Assembly (NCBI GenBank): GCA_022264855.1
Contig: JABYQU010000012.1
Span: 310,001 to 374,000, forward strand
From: Lenzites betulinus
Lineage: Eukaryota; Basidiomycota; Agaricomycetes; Polyporales; Polyporaceae
Direction: 5' to 3'
Length of the DNA: 64,000 nt
Under the pieces are notes generated by a model. That model was given only the letters and a program-made list of their open reading frames with translations, had not been told where the DNA came from and ran no database searches. Positions 38,301-48,964 of this stretch are shown piece after piece; position 1 is the stretch's first letter; each line of letters opens with the position of its first letter. A program made the position numbers and the translations under genes.

Positions 38301-41252
38301 CTCGGCGCGCATATCATCGTGCATCAGCCCCAAGAAAATGTCCTCGATGGATGTGCCCATGACCGAGTACGAGGAGATGCCACAGGTGTCCTGATTGTCT
38401 TCGACGAGTGCCAGTACCTCTTGTACGACTGCGGCGTCCTTGAGCTTGAGATGGTAGGATATCTCGTTCGGCGCAGACGATGAGGTATATGCCAGCGGCG
38501 CGATCGTTCGGATGCGGTGCAGAAGGTCAGTCTGGCGGTCAACGGTCGACTTCTCTGCCGACTCTTCACCGGGTACGAACGATGCGTTTACAGTGTAGCC
38601 TTCGCCTAGGTTTGATTTAAGCGAGACGGGTGTGCCATGGGCGACCAGTTTTCCTGGGGCTGCGAGAACAGCGATAGTGTCCGCAAGAAGATCGGCCTCA
38701 TCTAAGAACTGCGTGAGGGGTCAGCTGGCGGTCTCGAATATGATAAGCACACATCTCACATGAGTGGTGAAAACAACCGTGCGGTCATGCCGGACTGAAC
38801 TAAGCGTTCGCCACAGTGCTCTGCGGGAGAGTGGATCCACGCCAGACGTGCACTGAGGGACTATAAGCAAACACGGTCCACGAGAAGATGAATAAAACAT
38901 ACTTCGTCGACCAAAACAACTGTCAAACAGTGTATGAAAAATCATTGCACCACAAATGCAACATGAACCGCGACTTACTCTTCGACCCTCCAATCAGCCC
39001 GATCGCCAACTGCAGCTTGCGCTTCTGCCCGCCACTCAGTGCATTCGCGTTATAATGGATCTTCTTCCCCAAATCGCAGTCCTTCAGCAGCTGTTCGATG
39101 TCGTCCTCGTCCGCACGAGAGTCCGCCCGCTTCACTGCACGCCACACGCGCAGGGTTTGGTAGCACGACAGTTCAGGGAAAAGGACGTTCTTCTGTGGGA
39201 CGATGCCGATCGTCCCGCGCGGGGGCTTTTCGACGCCGCCCTCGAAGACGACAGTGCCGCGGGTGCGTCCTAAGAGACCGGCGAGAATGGACATTGTCGT
39301 CGATTTCCCGGCGCTGGTAGGAGTTCAGTACATGCATGCTCACGAATGAGCGGCTCTAGACTCACCCGTTCGATCCAAGCAAAACGTAGATTCCAGACTT
39401 CGGAATCTCGAGACTGAGGTCTGACACGGCAGTAACAACGCTCTTCTCGCTCTTGAAGAACGATGTCTTGAAGTCCTTACCCAGGTTACGGATAGATATG
39501 GCGGTTTCGGGGGCTATGGGCGGAAGACCATCTTCCGCGGTCTTGCGGTGACGAAGACGCGACCACCAAGAGCGGTCGGAAGGGTTGTGGGCGTCGTATA
39601 GATGCCTTTCCCACAGAACCGCGAGCCATGGCCACAGAAAGATGTCGATCTTAAGGAAACATATGAACACTTTTCGAGGTCGTGGGAGGCATGGGGATCG
39701 AACTTACGATGGCTGCAATGATGAGCGGTAATATTCTAAGTGCGTTGTCCGGGTCGGGCTTCAAGATGCTAGTGGCAATTTGGTGGTTCTCGAATCCACA
39801 CACAGCGCGGATAACGAATATGTAGAATCCGGGGGGAAATATCAACGAGAAAACGAACGCCGCGCCTGTACTCGCACGCGAGAACACCAGCGCGAGGATC
39901 GCGAAGACGATCCCGAGGAACGTCGAGGCGACAGCGGCGAGCTGAGGACTCTTGCCGAATGGAGTCGCGACAAAGAACGACCAGCTGGCAAGCGTGAAGC
40001 CGAGGAGAAGGTGGATGACGATGACGAGCCCGACGTTTGTCGCCGTGAATATGCGGAAGTGCCAGATAATGGCCACGATGATCCACGCGGGAAGGTATGC
40101 TAGAGATACGCTGAGATGCCATGATCTACATGCTTGAGGTCAGTATATGCGGCTGGGAAACAGGCGGTGATATACTTGCAATATGCGTGCGGAGTCCATG
40201 AGACCCATTGCCTTGAGATGTGATGTCAAGAGGTTGGCTCTCTCACCACTGAACGATCCCGGAAGCTGATACGCTATACCGACAAAACAAATAAACCTGT
40301 AACCATTGAGCCTACAGCAGCGATAATCGTCGAGACCACGCACAAAGCAAGAACGAGAAGAGTTCGCAATCCTCTAATATAGCCTGCAAATCAGACCGTT
40401 AGTTTCCGTGAATTCAGGCATGAGCTCGGGATACGAACTTAGACGGATGTCTGTACTCTGTTCCTCGTTGGTTTCCTGCGTGAACGGCCACTCGAGTGGC
40501 GTCTGCGGCGCGCTGCCCGTCTGCAATTCTATGATGGCCTTCACACGCAGTCAGCTTGGACACCCGTACATAGAGCCTGCCGGCAGCACCTACACTGTCT
40601 ATGGCCCATTGTAGAGGAAGAATCCGCTCCTCATAGTCGCTTGTATGCCTAAACACATCTATATGAAATAATCCTCCATCACCTCTCAGGGTGTAGTTGA
40701 GCGGCAAAAGGCCGTCAGGACCAGGAAGAGAGTTGAATGCTACCGCGGCATAACACTCCGAGAACAGGTTGAAGTTCTGTGGGCATGCAGACGGGATATC
40801 TTCCGGAGAGTCAAGTTGTCGGATGCTGCTGAGCTGCTTGCCGTTAAAGTCGCGAGTGATACGGGAGATGATGTCGTGTGCAGAGGGATTGCTTCCGGTC
40901 CCGTTTGTACCGTCGGCCCAGATGAGCGCGAGCGAGCCATCGTAGGCGTCTGTAAGCCTGTGCACTGGGACGGAGGTCCCTAGGCCATACTGAAGGACTG
41001 AGGATGTGAAGGACCGATAGCTCGAGATTACTCACGTTGTTCGGCTTGATCAGAAATAGCTGAGCGACGGCCAGAAAGATTCCATAGCCCACGGGCATAA
41101 CAAAGCATCGCAGGATGTTGAGCTACCGTTACAATGGTTGAGTTAGCATGCCATAGCGAGCCGGAAAGCCTACGCACCCATGGATGCTTCGACATCACAA
41201 TCCAATTCTTCCAAAACAACACTCCGAACTGCCTGAAGAACAGGCCTGCCAT
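35371..41252 (-). CDS. Full-length ABC transporter, ABCA-like
   Basis: Twenty-one exons, from the 3' end: 35371-35702, 35755-35817, 35873-35992, 36046-36351, 36406-36865, 36918-36955, 37017-37092, 37147-37269, 37328-37537, 37587-38708, 38760-38852, 38903-38919, 38979-39313, 39366-39649, 39708-40125, 40180-40296, 40344-40383, 40439-40538, 40594-40989, 41036-41122, 41178-41252 (1,603 residues). The layout is TMD1-NBD1-TMD2-NBD2 with large loops after the first TM of each half, as in ABCA. NBD1 has GSNGAGKST (about 503), LSGGQKRKL (about 598), Walker B IVLVDE and TTHFLDEADLL. NBD2 has GPNGAGKTTTF (about 1317), LSGGNQRKL (about 1416), LIDEFSTGID and TTHSMEEA. ABCA proteins usually move lipids between membrane leaflets; the substrate here is unknown. 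One intron is GC-AG and one exon is 17 nt. All 21 exons sum to an open frame. Confidence 0.94.
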
Positions 41253-42185
41253 TGTGAAGAGGAAGCGCGGGCAAGAGGCGAAGCCGACGAAGGACCAAGC
41301 TACCGCAGATAGCCTGACAGATATTTAGCGAAGCTGGTGGTCGCTGGACAAGTTCTGAGGGCCTGTCAAGGACGCATTGCCCTGTCTGCGCAACAGACAG
41401 CGAGCGCGCAGGATGGTGAGAAGAAAGTTCAAAGCAGGAACAGGGCGCGGTGACGGCCATGCCGAAGGCATGACATTGATATCGCAAAGTCCGACTCAGT
41501 CGGACTCTTTCCGGATCCAGCGTCTCCTCGCTCGATCGCTTCAGTGAACTCACTGCAGATATGCCCTTGTATGTCTGAAGACAGACCTATAATGTTCCTA
41601 TCTTCTCGAGAGAACATACATATTGGAACGCTGTATTCTCTGCATGGTGCGCCGTGTGACTATCAAATAACCTATATATGTGGACTGTTTGACACAATTA
41701 CTCACGGATCAACGATGACAGCGCACATTGACAGACGTCCCGCTCAAAATATCCTCCTTCCTCTGCATATCTGTGGAAAAATCTCCTGTCATAGTAGGCT
41801 TACGGTGACCGCGCATTTCTGACATGCAACTGCGTTGCGCCACCTGTGCTTCTGTCCAAGAGTGTTCAACAGCCCTGCAGGCTCAGGACGGCCGCACAAA
41901 CAGCAATTTTGCAGTGCTGAGGACCTTCGGCAAAGACTGTGCTCAGGTACTGCGCCGATAAAAGTCTGCGCACGCAGAACGTACATTTCTAGAGCGAACA
42001 GCCTAATCGCTGCTATACTCGATGAACTGCTGGTTCCCGGCGCGGTGACTACGGTCTCAATTCTGAGTTCATGCTTGCGTCCAATTGCGACCGGGAGAGA
42101 CCTCCTCATCTTTGCAGGTCCAAGCCCCCCATAGAAGACAGCGTATAACAACAAAAGGTGATCACCTGCGTAGCCAGAGAGCAGA
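41253..42185. other. Gene-free region upstream of the ABC transporter
   Basis: About 0.9 kb with the transporter promoter near 41253-41600. Frames at 41835-42134 (+) and 41789-42235 (-) are open but not recognisable. Confidence 0.5.
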
Positions 42186-42702
42186 TCAGAGTCTTGCCGC
42201 CGTGTCGAAGAACATGTACAGGTTCTGCGAGTCACTCAAATTATAGTTCATGAGACGAGGAGCCATCACATGACCGTGGCATTTCGAAACGCGTCCTGCT
42301 CCGGGTCCTGGCCCCGTACTATCGCCCTCGCCGTGTGGGACAACATCGCCCTTCTGCATGGCCACGAGGAACGACAGATCTACACTTCTCTCATTAGAGA
42401 AGCAACACGATGCACTCAAGGGCAAGACCGTCCAGCAAGGTCCAATTACAGCGGTACAACGTTTCATTCGAGATTTATTCCCTTGATCCTCGACGTAGGC
42501 TCAAAAAGCCCGCAAAGAAGCCCTCCTGGTGCAATTTTGACGAGTATCAAGCGGTCCTTGGGCGATATGTGTCATCTCCATAGAGTTTTGAGAATCTCTA
42601 ATCTACGTTTCGCAGACCTATAGCGAGGGCGAGAACGCCAAGCAGATCATGTAAGCTTCTACACCAGTGCACCGAAGCCCAAGATGTCCCACAGGTATGT
42701 AT
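42186..42702 (+). pseudogene. Truncated, frameshifted relic of an unidentified gene
   Basis: Coding-like peptide blocks follow one another on the + strand in different frames. They are ALKGKTVQQGPITAVQRFIR, then after a frame change RRRLKKPAKKPSWCNFDEYQ, then TYSEGENAKQIM ending at an in-frame stop, then after another shift FYTSAPKPKMSHR, which ends at a GTATGT donor-like site. The blocks have exon-like ends (tttcgcag before TYSEGEN) but cannot be joined into one open frame. The gene is cut off about 35 nt before the dispersed repeat that begins at 42738. The protein family was not recognised, so I infer only that this is a gene fragment broken by indels and probably by repeat insertion. Confidence 0.45.
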
Positions 42703-42737
42703 GCCCTCTCAGCGTACTGCAGCCAGCACTCGCGGGA

Positions 42738-42960
42738 TCGATTAGGTGAGTGTAGTGCTCATTTAGCTACCACTGTCGATCTAGAAGTCCGTGGGCTCAG
42801 AGATAGTGCACAGGTTCTGTACACATTATTGGCAACACGGTACCATTTTCTGCATGCGATAGACTGCAAGCCGTGTCGCTAGCACATACGGCTCGAGAAT
42901 GTCGAGGACGTACTCAGCAGAGCATTTCACAATCCGGACTGGGCAGCGACCTGCTTGTTC
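42738..42960 (+). repeat. Dispersed repeat, left module (copy A)
   Basis: Aligns in direct orientation with 46851-47074. Shared blocks include tcgattagg, cagagata, tgcacagg, gtacacattattg, acacata, cacaatccg and acctgcttgtt. Identity is moderate. It abuts the core module that begins at 42953. Confidence 0.8.
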
Positions 42961-43519
42961 GGCCGCAACGCTCTGGGCCGTAGGTGAGCCGACGGGAGGT
43001 TGACATGGTCAGCCTCCTGCTGACACCTCCCGGGGAATAAAAAGCGGGGCGGGACGTGCTCTCTCCCCATCCGCCTCTTCCCTTCCTTCCTCCATGGCCG
43101 GTGCGTCTCCCCTTCCTTTCCTTCCTTCCCTCATGCCAATATCTTCTATCCCCTTCACCACTGACACGCCATCCACCACAGACATTGGAGCGCCGCCGAC
43201 TGCCGACAGCCCAAGACATTCAAGGGCCCGCGAGGGAGGGCAGCCGTTGTCTGCCGGGTGGCTAGCCCTGTCGTGTCGATCTCGAGGCATAGCGACCCGG
43301 GTGCGCACACCCGTAGCAAGCCGTCCGCTGCCACACACAAGGTGCGTCCCGAGGGAGGGACATTGTCCTGGCGCATACCTTTTCGTGGTCCTCGGGATAA
43401 GTACCTGCCTGTGCGCTGCTCCTCAGGCTCGTCGGGCGGCGCGCGGGTGGGGAAACCAAATTGCGCTCAAGGTAGGCCTTCTGGTTGCACACGTTGGGTC
43501 GTAGCAGATGTGCTTCTTG
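42953..43519 (+). repeat. Dispersed repeat, core module (copy A)
   Basis: Nearly identical to the reverse complement of 51882-52462. I count roughly 14 differences in about 520 aligned positions, about 97% by eye. The module contains a TATA-like AATAAAAAG, a C/T-rich leader, an ATG at 43094 and GC-rich sequence open in two frames. It then has a CTCAAG/gtaggc junction resembling a splice donor. This could be a solo terminal repeat or promoter-bearing fragment of a transposon, or a duplicated promoter plus first exons of a host gene. The ends carry no obvious target duplication. Confidence 0.85.
43036..43044 (+). promoter_or_regulatory. TATA-like box in the core repeat (copy A)
   Basis: AATAAAAAG sits between GC-rich flanks, 50 nt upstream of the ATG at 43094. 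The same box and spacing occur in the inverted copy at 52371-52379. Confidence 0.4.
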
Positions 43520-43886
43520 GTGCTGGAATAATCATTCATCGATTGCAAATGACTGACTGTATATGCTCCGATATTAAGCCATGCTTCTTATATATAATCA
43601 CCTGGTTTGTGTTCGAGTTAATGAACGGTCTGCGATTAATTCGTCGAGACTGGGACGGCTAGTACCAGATCAATGGGCGCTTGCCATATGTGGTACGCAT
43701 AGCCGCCCATGTCGTTGTGGCGTTTCTGGATGCAGTAGCCTGAGTAGGGGTCACCTTCCACTCTCACTCACTCTGTTCTGGCCAACGTTCAAGAACGTAC
43801 TCTAGTCTCCTGCTTTCTTCTTATCTTTCTTGTAGAAACATTGCGTAACTTAGGATCCAATATTGCGTGCAATCAACGTCTGTGTG
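43520..43886. other. Intergenic region upstream of THO subunit 1
   Basis: A 367-nt spacer between the core repeat and the THO gene start. Only promoter-like sequence was seen. Confidence 0.5.
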
Positions 43887-46537
43887 ATGGAAGCGCTCCA
43901 GAACAGCTTGACGTCGCTTTTGGCATCCCTTCCTCCACGTCCCATTCAAAAGGATGCCCTCGACGCGCTTGTAACCCAAGTACTAGCAGAGTCAAGTACG
44001 AAGACAAACCAGGACACATGGAAGAACAAGTGGGAATACGTGTTGCGGAACGAAGCGTTTGATCTAGCTGTGAGTGGCCAATGAAACATGGGTAGTCGTC
44101 CCGACAGTGCTTATTGGACGAACCTAGTCCACCGAGGGTAAAGCCCTCAAACAGCGCGAGACCAAGTACTACGAATATCTCAGCGACCGACTTGATCTCA
44201 TCCTATCCTTCACCGAGCATGGTCCGTAAGATCTTATGCCTCGCTTCCCCCACCTTCCTGAGGCCCTCGCGCTCATCTACAACACAGACGCATGCGACCA
44301 GATATTCCCGTTCAACATTCTTCAGGACTTGCTCGAGACGCAGACGATTGCCTCGTGCTCGCACATATTCTCCTGGATAGAGTTGCGCGCAGACCGCCTT
44401 ACCGCGGGTATGATCCCGCAGAAGGGAAAAGCACTGGTCCTCCTTCGCACGCTCAACGACCTTTTGCGCCGCCTGTCGAAGATGGGCGCAACGACAATGT
44501 TCTGTGGTCGTATCCTCACTTTCCTGAGCCGCGTGTTTCCGCTCGGGGAGAGGAGTGGCGTGAACCTCCGTGGAGAGTACGGGCCGGTGTGGGAGGGGCC
44601 GGGATCAACGGGCTATGTACAGAAGGACGAGAACCAGATGGAGGTGGATGAGACAAAGGAAGAGCCAACGAAGGATACAGAGCGTAAGTTGAAGGAGAAA
44701 GAAGGTGCGTAACCTGTACTTGGTGCGGTCCTGCCCAGGGCTCAAACCTTCTTCAGATTTCCACCTCGCGTTCTGGTCTTTGCAGCTGCCTTTTTCTAGG
44801 CCGTCCTTGTTTGCGGAAGTCCAGACATTCTCAGCATTCAAGGACGCAGTGACCAGGGTCCTTCCCACAATTAAGGAAGCGACAGCGAAAGAACGCTCTC
44901 TTATGGGTAACAAGTCGCATCATGTACCCGCTGGACCTTCGGCCCCGCTCAAGAGGAAGCGCGAACCCGCGGCCGCGGAGAGTACTGGATACAGCGAGTA
45001 CTATTTCGCGAAGTACCTCACAAGCCCGGAATTGCTTGACTTGGAGGTAGATCCTTTTTGCAGAGAGTTGTCGCAACGGGCGCTCACTGTTTATACAGAT
45101 TGCAGATACCCATTTCCGGAGACAGTTTCTCTTCCAACTGCTAATCCTACTCAACCATCTACTCAACTTCACGAAGGCCGCCAAAGCTACATGGTCCACG
45201 TCCCGCAACCGCTCGCTCCAAATTGACTTCACTCTCGAGGCGGCCGATGCACAGTGGGTGCAGGAGACGATTACACGCGCGGTGGAAGAACTCCGGCAGA
45301 CCTCGCCCAACGGACGTGCGTTTGCGGAAGCCGTGCAGGTGATGCTAGAGCGCGAGAAGAACTGGGTGCGTTGGAAGAACGAGCTCTGCCCGCCGTTCGA
45401 CCGCGAGCCATGGAGCGAAGAGGTCGAGGTCGACGGGACAATAAGGAAGGTTGGGCTGGAGGAGGCGACGGAGGATGTGCGGAAGAAGATGCGGATGGAC
45501 CCGGAGGACTGGCCACACCGCTATGGGAGCGCACCGCTGACGGAGATTTGGGAAATGGGGTACCGAGACTTACGGGATCTAGAGCATCCATTCCAGTACG
45601 TGCTATCCTTGCATGTCATGGCCGCGACACTGACCGTTTACAGGCCCGGCGATGTGAAGGACTTTGTTCGCAAAATCAAGCAGGAAGACGCCCGCATCGA
45701 TTTGCGCAAGAAGCAGCTCACGCAGAAAGCAGAGCGGATGGCTCAGGCTCGCGCAAGGGCAGCTGCACTCAAGGACGGCACTCCGGCGCCCGGCCTTCAA
45801 GCCGTAATGACCACTGCACCCTCCAATCCTCCAGCGCAACCGGCGGCTGCCGCAGCACCTTCGCCAGAAGCACAACGCCAAAATGCATCCGGTGGTCCGA
45901 CGCTGCTACATCCCTCATTACCTGCGAAGCCTGGATCGACGCCAGCACCAGGCGAGAGTGCGGCACCCTCGCCGGCCCGTGTGTCTACCCCCAATCCACC
46001 TCCTACCGCTGCCGCGCCCACGCCCGTGTCAGCACCACTACCAACACCAACGCCAGCACCAGCCGCCGCGCCGACACCGGAGCCAGCCCCGATCGTGCTA
46101 CCGCCGGATGATATGATCCGCAAGTACGAAGAGGTATGTGCTAGCTCCCATAACTCCAAGCTCCTGCTCACAAACTGTTAATCTGTGATCAGAACAAGCA
46201 GCGTTGGTCATGGCTCGCGTTGCGGACGACGCGAGACCAGTACCTGCAGCACTTCGGGCGGATCGGCGCTGGAGACATCGTACTGCTCGCCCAAGAGATC
46301 GAGCGAGAGCGTGTGGAGCGCGAGAAGGCCGCTGCAGAGAAAGAGAAGGAGGCGGCCGACGCTGCTATCGCACAGGCTTCGGCGAGCCCTGCACCGCCCC
46401 TCGCCTCCGGAGGGGAGGAGGGTGGGAGGGGCCCCGAGGTCGAGGAGGCTGACGCGGCTGACACTGGCAAGCCGGACACGGCCCAGATAGCCGAGATGAA
46501 GGATGCTCAAGGGGACGTGAAGATGGAAGACCGATGA
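43887..46537 (+). CDS. THO complex subunit 1 (Hpr1/THOC1)
   Basis: Exons: 43887-44069, 44128-44221, 44288-44704, 44757-45046, 45099-45595, 45644-46133, 46193-46537 (771 residues). The efThoc1 domain is clear: [73 protein letters not shown] and [13 protein letters not shown]. These are followed by [11 protein letters not shown] and the [14 protein letters not shown] region. THO couples transcription elongation to mRNP assembly and export and prevents R-loops in the nucleus. The segment around 500-650 is Pro/Ala-rich and disordered. The end ([20 protein letters not shown]) fits the C-terminal death-like domain, followed by a charged helix. The 66-nt intron after FTEH was fixed by the DACDQ match; an alternative open reading through it would insert an unrelated peptide. 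Confidence 0.94.
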
Positions 46538-46850
46538 ACCCGTGGGCCATGCAGATTCATTAGCACTGAACAATATTGACTTGCTCTCATATGTTCACAC
46601 AAACGGATTTGGGGGTCTTCGGCACGCGTCAAGCAGTGGGATTCCGGTTTGAATGGTGCGATTCCTATCTGGTACTCGCAGTGTTCATGGAGTGCACGAG
46701 ATACTACGCCGTATATCCCAAATATCGCTCTCATTGTGACAAACGAGAGCTTGCAAAGAGACATTCTTTAGTGCTGTTCATGGATGATGAGTTCATCACG
46801 CCGAAGGTTCGGGCGCCTAAGAGCTTGACCCGCCGCTTCAACTTCTTGGT
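46538..46850. other. Spacer downstream of THO subunit 1
   Basis: A 313-nt stretch holding the THO 3' UTR and sequence before the left repeat module B. No gene was recognised. Confidence 0.5.
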
Positions 46851-47074
46851 TCGATTAGGCAAGTGTAGTGTTCATCTGTTCATCGTTCATCATCCTCCTA
46901 CCACTGCCGAGAAGTTCGTGGGCCCAGAGATAATGCACAGGCCGTGTACACATTATTGACAACACGGACCACTTTCTGCAAACCGTGTCATTAACACATA
47001 CGACTCAAGACCGCCGAGGACGTGCTCAGTGGAGCATCTCACAATCCGAACTAGGCGACGACCTGCTTGTTTCG
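46851..47074 (+). repeat. Dispersed repeat, left module (copy B)
   Basis: Direct-orientation homologue of 42738-42960. The match stops at the shared gcttgtt, exactly where the core module starts in copy A. Copy B lacks the core. Confidence 0.8.
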
Positions 47075-47347
47075 TAAACAAGCCCATTGTGCACGGCGTG
47101 GCGCAGCGGACGACTACGAAAATACCACGCACGCGCGGGCCGCCGCTGCGACCCTCCTCTGGGTATATTGGGTGGAGTACATTTACAACATGTATCCTTG
47201 AATATATATAATTCATCCCTCACCAGGCCTCTGCGATGTTCGCGTTCATCCATCCGTGGCTGCGGAGTGTGTCACCGACTTAAGCAGGGCCGTGTGACAA
47301 TGGAAACTTGGCCGTTAAACTGTCGTTATATATGTCAGTTCGTACAC

Positions 47348-47811
47348 TCAAATATCATTATTAGGTACAAGAAATATCCTGTACTGACTAAGGCAGCGTT
47401 CGCAGGCTTTGCCGACAGCGACTAAGTTCTGGAGCGTTACTAGGTCCCCAGTAGGGACAGGAGGGGACGGGGAGTCGTCCTTGGGTATGAGGGGAGGCTT
47501 GCCGACGGCGATTAAGTTCTGGAGCGTTACGTCCGTAGGGACGGGAGGGGACGGGGAGTCGTCCTTGGGTATCAGCTTGTCGACAGCACCGATGATACTG
47601 GCATCACGAGTACTGCAGGAGACGGTGAGCTTGACGCGTCGCAAAGGCGCGAGAACGCGTGTGGGACGTACACAGTGCCATCAGGGTTGACACCGGCAGT
47701 GACGCCGAACTGGGGGACAAGGTCGGGGCTGGCATCTCTCCCCGAGACCGCACGCGAGGATACAGAGACGGCGAGGGCGGCAGCGAAGAGGATGGCGATG
47801 TAGAGCTTCAT
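47348..47811 (-). CDS. Small secreted protein with duplicated C-terminal motif
   Basis: Exons from the 3' end: 47348-47612, 47672-47811 (134 residues). MKLYIAILFAAALAVSVSS is a strong signal peptide. It is followed by DLVPQFGVTAGVNPDGTV, the kind of mature N-terminus seen in families of small secreted proteins of agaricomycetes. The second exon holds two near-identical units, LIPKDDSPSPPVPT-DVTLQNLIAVGK and LIPKDDSPSPPVPT-GDLVTLQNLVAVGK, encoded by a tandem DNA duplication. There are only two Cys near the end (CERC). Function is unknown. An alternative read-through of the intron gives an 80-residue protein ending in SSVLSTS, so the gene may also be a degenerating copy. A TATAAAA box lies 144 nt upstream. 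Confidence 0.62.
47406..47576 (+). repeat. Tandem duplication inside the secreted protein gene
   Basis: The ~75-85 nt unit containing taagttctggagcgttac and gacggggagtcgtccttggg occurs twice head-to-tail with few differences. It is in frame with the minus-strand coding sequence. Confidence 0.85.
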
Positions 47812-47954
47812 GATGATGATACAAGTTACGGGGGGGTTGTCAAAGAGAGTGAACACTGAGTTAAGCTCGCGTCTGTGATGGTAGGCCCAGTGTTGAGAGA
47901 GATGAGAACCGCTCCGGCTGGTTGGTTGGAAAAAAATAGCGGCTAGCATGAGGG

Positions 47955-47961
47955 TTTTATA
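47955..47961 (-). promoter_or_regulatory. TATA box of the secreted protein gene
   Basis: TATAAAA on the minus strand, 144 nt upstream of the ATG at 47811. Confidence 0.45.
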
Positions 47962-48964
47962 GGCTTCCATAGCGCAGCAGTGGAGGGACGACAAAAGTGC
48001 AAGTATTGGCAAGCGGGATCTAGGGCGCCTCGGCGCCAAGAAGAACGTCCACAGGTCCCGGAGAAGGATCATAGAATTCCATTGCCTTCATCCTGTCATG
48101 CTGTGTTTGCGTCGTAATCATCCTGACCCTGCTTCATGAAGGCGCGCCCCTGTTAATCAAAATTAAGCTGACGGGAGCCAAGGGTCGTTGAGCGCTGTTC
48201 CGATTCGTACCGTGAACGAAAGCTTCCGGTCCACAATAGTACGCGCCATCCTGTGGCGCATGGACGTTGCGAACAAGCTTTCAAAGTCTCAGCCGCCCGC
48301 AACCTACACACCAGGAGATGCCTGCGCTGCAATCCACGCCCGGCATGACCCAGTATCGCCGCCGCTGGCGAACACGGGCCCGCTGCCGTCGTTCAAAGTC
48401 TTCATCTACATTCCCGTTGCTCACAACTTGAAAATAGTCATCCGCCTGGATCATCGGATTCGGAGTCTGCAGGTCATCCAAAAAAGAACTTATCATCGTC
48501 GGGGTCGTCAGCAAGCCTTTCACAGCGTGACAAGAGATTCTATTGTTCCCAGCCCACGGAACCATAGAATGGGCAGGTAGATGGGAATTCTGAGTAGTCC
48601 TATACAACATAGAGTAAGCATGGCTGCAGTCACGAAATGACATAGTATGTGTACCCGCTGAAGATACCACTGGCAAACTTGATTCGTGTCCACCAGCGTG
48701 TTGACTGCCTGCCATTTAAGGACCGCGCTGGTGAACCGTGTGAAGCTGGAGTGACTCCTGTCCGCTCGTCCGCCATGGTAGCGAAGGAGTAGAATTCAGC
48801 TGTAAGTAGCTATAGGGCGCCAGTGACTAAGTATACCCTCCATTTGCATCAATGAATCTAGAGGTCCTTACTCAGACTGCGAGCACACACGCCTCCAGAT
48901 CGTGACGCTGCAGTGCCCTTACACTAGGCTGGGCAGGGCGTCCACCGCCGTTCTGGGCCGGGAG
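47962..48964. other. Region without a supported gene
   Basis: About 1 kb of sequence left of the TIR element. A minus-strand frame at 48281-48715 contains a locally protein-like stretch (TPTMISSFLDDLQTPNPM) but no start, exon context or family match, so I treat it as possible decayed coding DNA. Confidence 0.4.
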
